Positions 15,795 to 23,914 of a stretch of DNA of 64,000 bases are shown piece by piece (the first letter of the stretch is position 1; the number at the start of each line of letters is the position of its first letter). The stretch is from UBA8886 sp002731655 (GTDB lineage: Archaea > Thermoplasmatota > Poseidoniia > MGIII > CG-Epi1), in contig JASLZX010000004.1 of NCBI GenBank assembly GCA_030754655.1, positions 1-64,000 on the forward strand. The letters run 5' to 3'. Made by a program: the position numbers and the translations under genes. A model generated the notes under the pieces. It was not told the DNA's origin. It made no database searches and saw only the letters and a list, made by a program, of their open reading frames with translations.

Positions 15795-15816
15795 GCGGTG
15801 GCTACGCTGGGGCGCC

Positions 15817-16149
15817 ATGTCGCAAAGCTTTGCACAGATGCTCGCTGGCGTGCGCACCTTCCACGAGAAGCACGATTTCGCCGGGAACAACGGCCATGAT
15901 ATGGCGTACCGGTTGCTGCTGACGATGGAGGAACTAGGCGAGTTGGCCGAGTGCATTACGAAAGGCAAGCCGCAGGCGGAGCGCGCGGAGGAGCTGGCCG
16001 ACCTGCTGATCCTGACCCTCGGCCACGCCATCGCGATGGACGTGGATTTGGAGGCGGCGTTCGACGCTAAGCTCGCCGAGGTGATGCAGCGCCCCGCCAT
16101 CCGGGGTGACCTCGGCGTGCGGGTGACGCGCTACGAGCCACCCACCTGA
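15817..16149 (+). CDS. MazG-like nucleotide pyrophosphohydrolase
   Basis: 110 residues of the all-alpha NTP pyrophosphatase fold, which hydrolyses (d)NTPs to monophosphates. The metal-binding EExxE and EExxD motifs appear as LLLTMEELGELAECI and RAEELADLLILT. ATG at 15817 follows the asparagine-synthase/Pcc1 stop by 22 bases, so co-transcription is likely; the upstream open frame is a shadow. The substrate could be canonical or damaged nucleotides. Confidence 0.82.
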   Translation: MSQSFAQMLAGVRTFHEKHDFAGNNGHDMAYRLLLTMEELGELAECITKGKPQAERAEELADLLILTLGHAIAMDVDLEAAFDAKLAEVMQRPAIRGDLGVRVTRYEPPT

Positions 16150-16161
16150 TTCGGCAAACTC

Positions 16162-16167
16162 TAAATA
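16162..16167 (+). promoter_or_regulatory. TATA box of citrate synthase gene
   Basis: TAAATA centred about 25 bases before the GTG at 16189. Confidence 0.65.
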
Positions 16168-16188
16168 TCGCGCTGCCGTGCGCCGGCC

Positions 16189-17331
16189 GTGACCTCCCAC
16201 AGTGAAGCTAGCACCGCCCTTCCTGAGCCGAACAAAGGGCTCTCAGGCATCGTTGCCGCCGACACGACACTCAGCTTCATCGACGGCGAAAAGGGCATCC
16301 TGAAATATTGCGGTTATGGCATCGATGACCTCGCCGCCAGCTCCAGTTTCGAGGAGGTGGTCTGCTTGCTCTATGACCGCAGCCTGCCCTCGAGGGAGCG
16401 ACTGGTCGACATGCGCGCTCGCATTGGCGCCGCCCGCGTGCTGCCGTCCGAGGTGAAACAGGTCATCGAGCAGCTTGCCGGCCGCACTTCGCCGATGAGC
16501 ACGCTGCGCACCGTCGTCTCGGCGCTCGGCCATTACGAGTCGAACGTGCCCCTCAAGGAGCTACCGCCCAAGGCGCTGCGGCTGGTCGGACAGATTGCGG
16601 CCGCGGTGGCGATGATTCACCGGCTGCGTGAAGGGCAGGCACCAATCGAGGCGAACCCCGAACGGGGGCACGCCGCCGACTTCCTGCACATGTTGCTCGG
16701 CCGCGAAGTGACCGAAACGCAGGCGCAGGCGCTCGACCTCTACCTGATCCTGCTCGCCGACCATGGCTTCAACGCCTCCACTTTCTCCGGGCGCGTCACC
16801 GCCGGGACGCTGGCGAACCTCCATTCGGCGATTACCTCCTCGGTCGGGACGCTCAGCGGCCCGCTGCACGGCGGCGCCAACGAGAAGGCGATGGAGATGA
16901 TTATCAAGGTCGGCTCACCCGCCGCGGCGGAAGCGTGGGTCACGGAGCGGATTGCCGCGAAGAAGCGCATCATGGGCTTCGGCCACCGGGTCTACAAGGT
17001 GGACGACCCGCGCGCGCCACACCTGAAGGCGTCGTCGCGCGCGCTGTGGGAAGAGCGAGGCGACATGGTGCTGTTCGACACCAGCGTCGCCATCGAGCAG
17101 GCGGTCAAGGTGGCGAAGCCGCTCATCACCAACGTCGACTTCTACTCGGCGACGCTGCTCTACGGGCTCGATATCCCGACTGACCTGTTCACGCCGCTCT
17201 TCGCGATGTCGCGCGTCGCCGGCTGGACTGCGCATGTGCTTGAGCAGTATGGTAATAACCGGCTGATTCGCCCCCGCGCGCGCTACGTCGGCAAGGCGGA
17301 CCGTACCTACGTTCCGCTCAAGCAGCGCTGA
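16189..17331 (+). CDS. Citrate synthase
   Basis: 380-residue archaeal/Gram-positive-type citrate synthase, condensing acetyl-CoA and oxaloacetate to enter the TCA cycle. Catalytic regions are present: the first histidine in SGPLHGGANEKAM, the second in IMGFGHRVYKVDDPRA, and the catalytic aspartate in LITNVDFYSATLLYGL. The start is a GTG at 16189 with TAAATA 25 bases upstream, indicating a leaderless transcript. With the 2-oxoacid dehydrogenase operon in this window it supports an oxidative heterotrophic lifestyle. A methylcitrate synthase activity cannot be excluded from sequence alone. Confidence 0.93.
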   Translation: MTSHSEASTALPEPNKGLSGIVAADTTLSFIDGEKGILKYCGYGIDDLAASSSFEEVVCLLYDRSLPSRERLVDMRARIGAARVLPSEVKQVIEQLAGRTSPMSTLRTVVSALGHYESNVPLKELPPKALRLVGQIAAAVAMIHRLREGQAPIEANPERGHAADFLHMLLGREVTETQAQALDLYLILLADHGFNASTFSGRVTAGTLANLHSAITSSVGTLSGPLHGGANEKAMEMIIKVGSPAAAEAWVTERIAAKKRIMGFGHRVYKVDDPRAPHLKASSRALWEERGDMVLFDTSVAIEQAVKVAKPLITNVDFYSATLLYGLDIPTDLFTPLFAMSRVAGWTAHVLEQYGNNRLIRPRARYVGKADRTYVPLKQR

Positions 17332-17367
17332 GCCGCAAACGGTTTTGGCGGCCGCTGCTGCCCCCGC

Positions 17368-17940
17368 GTGGAAATCGTCGCGGCGCGGGCGCATTTGCGG
17401 AGCGGGGGGCTGCTGGTCTACCCGACTGATACGTTGTGGGGACTCGGCTGCGCGGCGCTCGACGGCGCAGCAGTCGCGCGACTGCTGCGCCTTAAGAAGC
17501 GCTCTTCGGATGGGCTCAGCGTGATGGTCGGCTCCCGTGACGAGCTCTGGGCGCTCGGTGAGCGGTCGCCAGTCGCGGAGGCGCTCGCCGCACGCTGGCT
17601 GCCGGGGCCGCTGACGCTGGTACTGCCCGCCGCGTGCGCGCTGCCGGAGGGCGTCGGCCGCGACGGAACCATTGGCCTGCGCATTCCAGACCACCCCGTC
17701 GCGCTGGCGCTGGCGGTGGGACTGCCGCTCGTGACGACTAGCGCTAATCATCACGGCGCGCCGCCCGCGGCAACGCTGGCGGAAGCGCGCGCGGCGTTGG
17801 GCAGCGTCGCGCGCTATCTCGGCGGCGTGTCCCCGCAAGGCAAGCCGTCGACGGTCGTGCGCGTAACTGCTGACGGCTGCGAAGTGCTGCGCGCCGGTGC
17901 GATTTCCGAAGCGGAGCTGGAGGTGTCGCTTGGAGGCTGA
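17368..17940 (+). CDS. YrdC/Sua5 family L-threonylcarbamoyladenylate synthase
   Basis: 190 residues comprising a single YrdC domain. The N-terminal GLLVYPTDTLWGLGCAA, the LKKRSSDGLSVMV segment, and VTTSANHHGAPP with STVVRV downstream are the family signatures. The enzyme makes threonylcarbamoyl-AMP from threonine, bicarbonate and ATP for tRNA t6A37. The C-terminal Sua5 domain is missing, as in short YrdC/TsaC proteins. GTG start, with a weak GTTTTGG box about 24 bases upstream. Overlaps the methionine aminopeptidase start. The Pcc1-like fusion lies 1.6 kb away. Confidence 0.88.
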   Translation: MEIVAARAHLRSGGLLVYPTDTLWGLGCAALDGAAVARLLRLKKRSSDGLSVMVGSRDELWALGERSPVAEALAARWLPGPLTLVLPAACALPEGVGRDGTIGLRIPDHPVALALAVGLPLVTTSANHHGAPPAATLAEARAALGSVARYLGGVSPQGKPSTVVRVTADGCEVLRAGAISEAELEVSLGG

Positions 17941-18820
17941 CGAGCTGGTAAAATGGCGCCACGCCGGCGAGCTGGCGCGCGACGCGTTGCAATATGGACG
18001 CAAGCTCATCGTCGACGGAGCGGACGTGCTGGCGGCGGTCACCCGGATTGAGGATTACGTGCGCCGCAATGATGGCGGGCTGGCGTTCCCGGTCAACATC
18101 GCCACCGACGAGGAGGCGGCGCACTGGACGCCGTCGTCGCGGACCGACCGCCGTTTTGCCGCGGGCGAGCTGGTGAAGCTCGACGTCGGGGTGGAAATCG
18201 ACGGCTACATCGGCGACAATGCTCTCACCGTCGAAATCGACAGCTCGCGGCACGACGAGCTGCGCGCGGCAGCGCTGAAAGGGCTGGAGCAAGTGATTGA
18301 GCTGGCGGCGCCCGGCGTCACCACCGGGGTGCTCGGCAGCGCGGTACAGGCGACCATCGAGGCGTGCGGGCTGCGACCGGTCGCCAACCTGACTGGCCAC
18401 GGCATCAAGCGCTACGACTTGCACAGCGGGCTCTCGATACCGAGCGTCGGCGGCCATCGCGGGCCCGCGCTGCGTAAGGGCGATGTGATTGCGGTCGAGC
18501 CGTTCGCGACCAACGGCGCCGGTCGTGTCGGCGGCAAGCGTAATTCCAATATATATCACCTGGCCGCCCCCCGTCGCGTGCGCGACAGTGCGGCGGCGGA
18601 ATTGCTCGAGCAGATTCGCAGCGAGTTTAACGGGCTCCCCTTCGCCGAGCGCTGGCTGCACGCGTTCAGTGACGAGCCGCGCAAGCCGTTACAGAGGCTG
18701 CTGCGCAGCGGCGCGGTGGGCTTCTACCCGGTGCTCGACGAGCTGGGCCACGGGATGGTGGCGCAGGCGGAGCACACGCTGCTGCTGACCAGCGGCGGCG
18801 TGGAGGTGCTGACGGCGTGA
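17930..18820 (+). CDS. map: Methionine aminopeptidase, type II
   Basis: About 296 residues; removes N-terminal methionine from nascent proteins. The five metal ligands are recognisable: aspartates in VKLDVGVEIDGYIGDNALT, histidine in NLTGHGIKRYDLH, glutamate in DVIAVEPFAT, and glutamate in MVAQAEHTLLL. The alpha-helical insertion typical of type II enzymes lies between the last two. FPVNIATDEEAAHWTP holds the substrate-site histidine. The TTG at 17930, overlapping the YrdC gene by 11 bases, gives the expected N-terminus MEADELVKWRHAG. The stop overlaps the GTG of the ClC gene, so three genes are coupled. Confidence 0.93.
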   Translation: MEADELVKWRHAGELARDALQYGRKLIVDGADVLAAVTRIEDYVRRNDGGLAFPVNIATDEEAAHWTPSSRTDRRFAAGELVKLDVGVEIDGYIGDNALTVEIDSSRHDELRAAALKGLEQVIELAAPGVTTGVLGSAVQATIEACGLRPVANLTGHGIKRYDLHSGLSIPSVGGHRGPALRKGDVIAVEPFATNGAGRVGGKRNSNIYHLAAPRRVRDSAAAELLEQIRSEFNGLPFAERWLHAFSDEPRKPLQRLLRSGAVGFYPVLDELGHGMVAQAEHTLLLTSGGVEVLTA

Positions 18821-20616
18821 ATTTCTCGCTGCCTCCCGCGCAGTTACAACGGATAGCGACCTCGCCAATGCTGCGCCTCAACGTGCTGGCCGCGCTCACG
18901 GGCGCCGCAGTGGCGTGCCTGGCGTGGCTCTTCCTGCAGATGATTGACGGCGTCCAGTGGCTCTTCTACCGCGACGGCGGCTTCCTCGAGCACAACTATG
19001 GCGTTTGGATCCTGCTGGTCCCGGCGGCCGGCGGGCTGGCGACGGGGTTGATTATCAAGTATTACGCGGCCGAGGCGCGCGGGCACGGGGTGCCGGTGGT
19101 GATGGAGGCGGTGGCGGTGAACCGCGCCCGGCTCGGTACCCGCATCGCGCTTTCCAAGGGCGTCGCAGCAGCCATCTGCATCGGCACCGGCTTCTCGCTG
19201 GGGCGCATCGGTCCGCTAATCCTGATGGCCTCAACCTTCGGCTCCGAGGTGGGGCAGCGCATGGGGATGAGCGTTGAGGAGACGCGCACCATGGTCGGCT
19301 GCGGGGCGGCGGCGGCGCTCACGACGGCGTTCAACGCCCCGCTGGGTGGAGTAATCTTTGCCATTGAGCTGATTGTGACCGAGTTCCGCACCCGATCGTT
19401 CATTCCGCTGGTGGTGGCGACGGTAATCGCCACGGCGGTCGCGCGCGCCATCAAAGGCGACATTTCGGCGTTCGACAGCCTCCCGCCCTACAGCCTGAAC
19501 TCGCCGCTCGAATACCTGCTCTACCTCGTGCTTGGGCTGCTGGCGGGACTGGCGGCGACCGGCTTCATCAAGTTGCTATTCGGCTTTGACCGCCTGATGA
19601 CGGCTATGCACCAACTGCCGCTGCCGGCGCAGACAGCACTGGGTGGCCTGACGGTGGGTGCCATCGCGCTGGCCTTCCCCGAAATCCTCGGCAACGGCTT
19701 CGACATTACCCACGGGATGCTGCAGGGGACTGCCGACACCGCCCGGCTGCGCGGCCCTGACGGCCTGCTCACCATCGACAACATGGCGTTGCTGCTGGCG
19801 GTGCTATTCATCCTGAAGCTTATCGCCACTTCAATATCGATTGGCAGCGGCGGTTCCGGCGGTGTCTTCACGCCGTCGCTGTTCCTTGGCGCCGCGCTCG
19901 GCGCCACCTTCGGGCTAGCGGTTGCACCGCTCGGCTTCACCGCCCCGGCGGGCGCGTACGCGCTGGTGGGGATGGCCGCCTTCACTGCGGCGGCGACGCG
20001 CGGGACGCTCACCGCCATCGTACTGCTGTTCGAGATGACTGGCGACTACCAGATTATCCTGCCGCTGATGCTAGCGTGCGTCGTTGCGGACGCGGTCTGC
20101 TACGTAATATCGGAGCACTCGATTTACACCACCAAGCTGGCGCAGCGCGGCGTCCATATCGACCTCGGTGCCGAGCAGGACCTGATGCGCATGCTCACCA
20201 TCGAGGAGGCGATGTCGCGCGATGTGATGACGCTCGCACCCGACACGCCGCTCGAGGTGGCCATCAGCCAGCTCGAAGATACGGGTCACATGTCGTTCCC
20301 GGTGCTGGAGGAGGGCAAGCTGGTTGGCATCATCACCTGGGCCGACCTGCACAACGCGGTCGTGAACCGCGACCGCCATCTGACTGTCGGTGACTACTGT
20401 GTCCGCGAAGTGCTAACCGTCACGCCCGACGACCAGCTGACGCGCGCGCTGGATCTGCTGGGACAGAAGGAAATCAGCCACCTGCCGGTGGTCGACCCGC
20501 ACGATCCCACGCGGTTGGTGGGGCTGATTACCAAGGGCGATATCATCAAGGCGTACAACCAGCGGCGGTTGGTGCGGCGCAAGCTGAGCTGGGACCAGAA
20601 TGGTGAAAGCCTTTAA
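18817..20616 (+). CDS. ClC family chloride channel/transporter with CBS domains
   Basis: 599 residues: a membrane ClC domain (residues about 20-430) followed by two CBS domains (about 460-590: EEAMSRDVMTLAPDTPLEVA and VREVLTVTPDDQLTRA) that usually sense nucleotides. Filter segments are GHGVPVVMEAV and GSGGSGGVFTPSLFLGA. The helix-F motif, normally GREGP with the gating glutamate, reads GRIGP here. Loss of that glutamate usually abolishes H+ coupling and gives an open anion channel, so passive Cl- conductance is inferred. The GTG start overlaps the upstream stop (GTGA). Confidence 0.9.
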   Translation: MNFSLPPAQLQRIATSPMLRLNVLAALTGAAVACLAWLFLQMIDGVQWLFYRDGGFLEHNYGVWILLVPAAGGLATGLIIKYYAAEARGHGVPVVMEAVAVNRARLGTRIALSKGVAAAICIGTGFSLGRIGPLILMASTFGSEVGQRMGMSVEETRTMVGCGAAAALTTAFNAPLGGVIFAIELIVTEFRTRSFIPLVVATVIATAVARAIKGDISAFDSLPPYSLNSPLEYLLYLVLGLLAGLAATGFIKLLFGFDRLMTAMHQLPLPAQTALGGLTVGAIALAFPEILGNGFDITHGMLQGTADTARLRGPDGLLTIDNMALLLAVLFILKLIATSISIGSGGSGGVFTPSLFLGAALGATFGLAVAPLGFTAPAGAYALVGMAAFTAAATRGTLTAIVLLFEMTGDYQIILPLMLACVVADAVCYVISEHSIYTTKLAQRGVHIDLGAEQDLMRMLTIEEAMSRDVMTLAPDTPLEVAISQLEDTGHMSFPVLEEGKLVGIITWADLHNAVVNRDRHLTVGDYCVREVLTVTPDDQLTRALDLLGQKEISHLPVVDPHDPTRLVGLITKGDIIKAYNQRRLVRRKLSWDQNGESL

Positions 20617-20617
20617 T
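20612..20617 (+). promoter_or_regulatory. TATA box of the small ORF/SAP operon
   Basis: TTTAAT overlapping the ClC stop codon, centred about 24 bases before the GTG at 20638. Confidence 0.6.
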
Positions 20618-20637
20618 TGGCGGGGTTCTGCGGCCGG

Positions 20638-20769
20638 GTGCCGTCAGAGACTCCAGTCGAGGAAGAGCTGTTCGTGGGCCGTTCCCGTACCAACGGCGGA
20701 GCCCAGCGCTCGCCTACGCTCTCCAACCTCGGGATGCGGGTACTGACGATAATCAAGCGGTACTGGTAA
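20638..20769 (+). CDS. Small protein of unknown function (43 aa)
   Basis: A 43-residue open frame starting at GTG 20638: N-terminus MPSETPVEEELFVGRSRTNG, C-terminus LSNLGMRVLTIIKRYW. Evidence that it is real: a TATA-like box at the standard leaderless distance, the high-GC third-position pattern of neighbouring genes, and a stop one base before the ATG of the SAP-domain gene, a typical operon junction. The acidic N-terminal part and basic, aromatic end show no motif I recognise, and no helix is long enough to span a membrane. Confidence 0.5.
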   Translation: MPSETPVEEELFVGRSRTNGGAQRSPTLSNLGMRVLTIIKRYW

Positions 20770-20770
20770 T

Positions 20771-21739
20771 ATGGGCCTGTTTGGACGTAAAAAGAAAAAG
20801 AGGGCGAAGAAGCCGGTGCTCGAGCCGGTCACAGCATCTGTAGCACCAGTCGCGGTGGCGGCTCCGGTCGCGCAGGCGCAGCCCATAGTCGAATTGGCGT
20901 CACCGCCGACCAACATCCAGCCTGACATGGTCATCGAGATGGACATGGACATCCAGCCGGCAGTCGCGGCCGCCCAGCCGGCGGTCGAACTCGCGCCAGC
21001 CGTGCAGCCCGCGGCGCAAGCCGGGCAACCGGCTGACTGGCACAAGCGCAGCGAGAAGCCGCTGATGGATATTCACCGCCGCCTCGACAGCATGCTCGAG
21101 GAGGATTCGGCCTCGCTCGAGGAGCGCTACCGCGAGCGGTTCGGTGACAAGCTCCCCAAGTCGGTCGCGGGTGACGCGCTGGCGAAGGAGGAGCCGGCCG
21201 CGGAGGGGAAGAAAATCACCTTCAAGTCACGCTCCAAGATAAGTTTCAAGCCCCAGGCGCCCGCTGCAGCGGACCCCGAGCCCGCTGCGGAAGCGGAGGA
21301 AGAACCGGCTGCCGCAGAGGCACCCGCCGCTGAAGATACCCCGTCAGGCGACGCGTCGCCTGGCATCGGCTCACGCATCGCGGGCGGCGCCCGCCGCACC
21401 GGTTCACGCACCAAGGGCGCTATCGGTAGCGGCGCGTCCGCCGTCGGGCGCGGAGCGCGCGCGACTGGCTCAGCGATCGGCAGTGGCGTACGCGCGACCG
21501 GTGCCGCCATCGGTAGCGGAGCCTCGAAGTTCACCGGCCTGTTCCGGCGCGGCGATTCCGGCGACGCAAAGCCGGCTGCGAAGAAGGCGGTGCCGAAGAA
21601 GAGAGCTGCCGCGAAGAAGAAGGCGAAGCCCGACTACGGCGCGATGACCGGCGCCCAGCTCAAGGCGGAGCTGAAGAAGCAGGGACTTCCGGTCTCGGGT
21701 AAGAAGGCCGAGCTCGTCAAGCGGCTGCAGAAAGCCTAA
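20771..21739 (+). CDS. SAP-domain protein with basic and low-complexity regions
   Basis: 322 residues. The N-terminus is very basic (LFGRKKKKRAKKP), followed by an Ala/Pro/Val-rich acidic linker, a helical segment (LMDIHRRLDSMLEEDSASLE), a Gly/Ser/Arg repeat region (GSRIAGGARRTGSRTKGAIG), a Lys/Ala-rich histone-tail-like stretch, and a C-terminal SAP motif (MTGAQLKAELKKQGLPVSG) that binds DNA or RNA in eukaryotic chromatin proteins. A nucleoid-associated or nucleic-acid-binding role is likely. The glycine repeats around residues 195-260 show an approximately 11-residue period. The start follows the small-protein stop by one base. Confidence 0.78.
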   Translation: MGLFGRKKKKRAKKPVLEPVTASVAPVAVAAPVAQAQPIVELASPPTNIQPDMVIEMDMDIQPAVAAAQPAVELAPAVQPAAQAGQPADWHKRSEKPLMDIHRRLDSMLEEDSASLEERYRERFGDKLPKSVAGDALAKEEPAAEGKKITFKSRSKISFKPQAPAAADPEPAAEAEEEPAAAEAPAAEDTPSGDASPGIGSRIAGGARRTGSRTKGAIGSGASAVGRGARATGSAIGSGVRATGAAIGSGASKFTGLFRRGDSGDAKPAAKKAVPKKRAAAKKKAKPDYGAMTGAQLKAELKKQGLPVSGKKAELVKRLQKA

Positions 21740-22821
21740 CGGTGAGTGATTATACTCACCACGTCTCCGTCGGCGACACGGTGACCCAGCCCGACAGTTT
21801 GTCCGGGAAACTTAGCTGACGGCCCGGTTACCAGCGCGTAGCGGAACTTGCGCCGGAAGTCGCGGTGCAGCGCTTGGCAGATTTCGGCGATGTTCGTCCC
21901 GCGCCGCACCACCAGCGGCTCTTCCATGTCGGCCGCCTGCCCCTGCGGTTTCATGAAGACTGATATAAAATCGAGCCGCGCGTAAATCGCGTCGCATAAA
22001 TCGTCGAGCCCTTCCCCCGTCGGCGGCGCAATCTCGATGGCGCCGGGGCAGAGCTCGCGCGCCCGCGCCAGCTGCTTTTTACTGGCGAGGTCGACCTTGG
22101 TCAGCACCGTCAGCGATGGCACGTAGACGCGCGAGCCGGCCAGCAGGTCAATCAGGTCGTCTAGGTCGATATACTCGCGCAGCACAATCTGCGCGTTGAC
22201 CACGCCATACTCTCGCGCGACCACCTTGATAGCCTCATCCTCAAGGTCCTGCTCGACGGTCGAAATGACCTCGATGCCGCCCTGCCCCATCCGCGCAATT
22301 GAGCCATTCGGCGGCCGCCCGTCGAGCCGCAGCCCGGCGTCCTCCAGCTCCTTCAGGATGACGTGCGGTGCCGACTCGCAGGCGTCGACAATGTGCAGCA
22401 CCAGGTCGGCTGCGCGGATGACCGAGAGCACCTCGCGCCCCCGCCCGGCGCCCCGCGCAGCGCCCTCAATCAACCCCGGCAGGTCAAGCAGCTGGATGAT
22501 CGCGTCGCGATGCTTGAGCACGCCGGGAATCACGTCCAGCGTCGTGAAGGCGTACGCCGCGATCTCGCTCTCGGCGGCGGTCAGCGAGTTGAGCAGTGTC
22601 GACTTGCCGACGCTCGGCAGCCCCACTAGCGCCACCGTCGCATCGCCCGCCTTGCGGACGCTGTAGCCGCTCCCCTTCGGGCCGGACGATGCCGCGATGA
22701 CCTGCTCGCGCAGCTGCGCCATCTTCGCCTTCAGCTTACCGATGTGGTGCTGCGTCGCCTTGTTGTACTTGGTGCTGGCGATTTCAGCTTCGATGTCGGC
22801 TATCTTCTCGGAGAGGGACAC
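21736..22821 (-). CDS. DRG/Rbg family GTPase (OBG-HflX superfamily)
   Basis: 361 residues. N-terminal helical region EKIADIEAEIASTKYNKATQ, then a G domain with G1 GLPSVGKSTLLN, G3 LLDLPGLIEGAARGAGRG and G4 LTKVDL, and a C-terminal TGS domain. These are the hallmarks of DRG proteins, which associate with translating ribosomes. I start it at GTG 22821, where family members begin; upstream sequence in the long open frame overlaps the tRNA-Val gene. Convergent with the SAP gene, with overlapping stops. Confidence 0.93.
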   Translation of the reverse strand: MSLSEKIADIEAEIASTKYNKATQHHIGKLKAKMAQLREQVIAASSGPKGSGYSVRKAGDATVALVGLPSVGKSTLLNSLTAAESEIAAYAFTTLDVIPGVLKHRDAIIQLLDLPGLIEGAARGAGRGREVLSVIRAADLVLHIVDACESAPHVILKELEDAGLRLDGRPPNGSIARMGQGGIEVISTVEQDLEDEAIKVVAREYGVVNAQIVLREYIDLDDLIDLLAGSRVYVPSLTVLTKVDLASKKQLARARELCPGAIEIAPPTGEGLDDLCDAIYARLDFISVFMKPQGQAADMEEPLVVRRGTNIAEICQALHRDFRRKFRYALVTGPSAKFPGQTVGLGHRVADGDVVSIITHR

Positions 22822-22855
22822 GTCCTGCGGCAGAAATGGGCTGTTATGAAGCCGC

Positions 22856-22932
22856 TGGTGGGCCCGGCCAGATTCGAACTGGCGACCTTCGCCATGTGAA
22901 GGCGACGTCATAGCCAACTAGACCACGGGCCC
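22856..22932 (-). tRNA. tRNA-Val (anticodon CAC), CCA encoded
   Basis: On the minus strand: acceptor GGGCCCG (22932-22926) pairs with CGGGCCC (22866-22860). D-arm GTC...GAC. Anticodon stem TCGCC/GGCGA encloses TTCACAT, giving anticodon CAC. T-arm GCCAG-TTCGAAT-CTGGC. Discriminator A at 22859 and genomically encoded CCA at 22858-22856. Lies 34 bases upstream of the DRG start on the same strand. Confidence 0.93.
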
Positions 22933-22982
22933 GTGGCGCGCACCGCAGGTGGTAACTATTTGTGGGTTACGTCTCACCCGCC

Positions 22983-23264
22983 ATGGTTGTCAAGGCAAAG
23001 CGGGGCCGCCGCCGCTATCTCCAGCTACGCACCGAGCCCGCCATCAGCCGCCGCAAGCTGGAGCGGCTGCTGGCGGGTCGCCTGGCGGAGTTCCGTGTCA
23101 TCAGCTGCGCGGAGGGCGAAGCGGTGATGCGCGTGCCGCATACCGCGGTGGCAGTAGCGCGCGAAGCGCTCAACGGCGACCTCGGTGACGGCATCGTTGG
23201 TGAGACGCTGGTGACGAGCGGCACGCTGAAGGGTTTGCAGCGGCGGCTCGCGGAGCGAAAGTAA
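22983..23264 (+). CDS. rnp2: RNase P protein component 2 (Pop5/Rnp2-like)
   Basis: 93 residues. RRRYLQLRTEPAISRRKLER near the start and the C-terminal TSGTLKGLQRRL match the Pop5 family, an RNase P protein that activates the catalytic RNA during tRNA 5' maturation. Slightly shorter than typical archaeal Pop5 because the central loop is reduced. ATG at 22983, 24 bases after a TATTT box, supports leaderless initiation. The divergent neighbour is tRNA-Val. Confidence 0.75.
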   Translation: MVVKAKRGRRRYLQLRTEPAISRRKLERLLAGRLAEFRVISCAEGEAVMRVPHTAVAVAREALNGDLGDGIVGETLVTSGTLKGLQRRLAERK

Positions 23265-23289
23265 TTAGCCGCTGCCGGCTGGCCCGGTG

Positions 23290-23913
23290 ATGGAGGCGAG
23301 CGTAACCTGCTCCGAGTGTGGTGCGACGACCGAGGCGGAAGTGGCTTCGGAGGGGCATTCCGAGTACGTCGCCTGCGGCGATTGTGGCCACCGCTTCCTG
23401 TGGGAGCCGGCCGGTGGCGGCGGCACGGCTTCGGAGGAGCTGGACTGGGGTGACGGAGCGGCGGCGGGCGACTATGTCGCGCTCTACCCTTCGACCAGCC
23501 GGCCGCAGGTTGCGGGGCTGATGCTGCTGCTGGCGGCGCTGGGGCTGCTCACCAACGTCATCCTGCTGAACGGAACGCTGGGTGACCCGGACAAGGTCGA
23601 GGGCGCGACCGTGAAAATGAACGAAATCATGGCCGATTCCGGGATGTCCTCGTTGGAGGAATACGACGAGGATTTCGTCCGCTCGGTCCTGCGCGCCGCG
23701 ATTATCTGGGAGCTCTTCTGCACCGTGCTGGCGACCGCCGGCGGAGTGCTGGTACTGATGCGGCAGAACTACACGCTGGTGCTGGTGGGCTGCGCGGCCG
23801 CCATTGTCGGGATGGGTCCCTTCATGCTCTCGACGCTTTTCGGCGCTATTGCGCTCTACCTCGTGCTGCAGTCGCGCCCAGAGTTCGGGCTGGTTGACGA
23901 AGAGAGCTGGTAG
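23290..23913 (+). CDS. Zinc-ribbon membrane protein of unknown function
   Basis: 207 residues. The N-terminus carries two CxxC pairs (VTCSECGATT and VACGDCGHRF) forming a zinc ribbon, followed by an acidic linker and four hydrophobic segments (around VAGLMLLLAALGLLTNVILL, AAIIWELFCTVLATAGGVLV, LVLVGCAAAIVGMGPFML and LSTLFGAIALYLVL). Archaea encode many such ribbon-plus-membrane proteins of unknown role. ATG at 23290 lies 25 bases after TAATTA at 23262-23267. The Hel308 gene starts two bases after the stop, so they are co-transcribed. Confidence 0.7.
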   Translation: MEASVTCSECGATTEAEVASEGHSEYVACGDCGHRFLWEPAGGGGTASEELDWGDGAAAGDYVALYPSTSRPQVAGLMLLLAALGLLTNVILLNGTLGDPDKVEGATVKMNEIMADSGMSSLEEYDEDFVRSVLRAAIIWELFCTVLATAGGVLVLMRQNYTLVLVGCAAAIVGMGPFMLSTLFGAIALYLVLQSRPEFGLVDEESW

Positions 23914-23914
23914 G

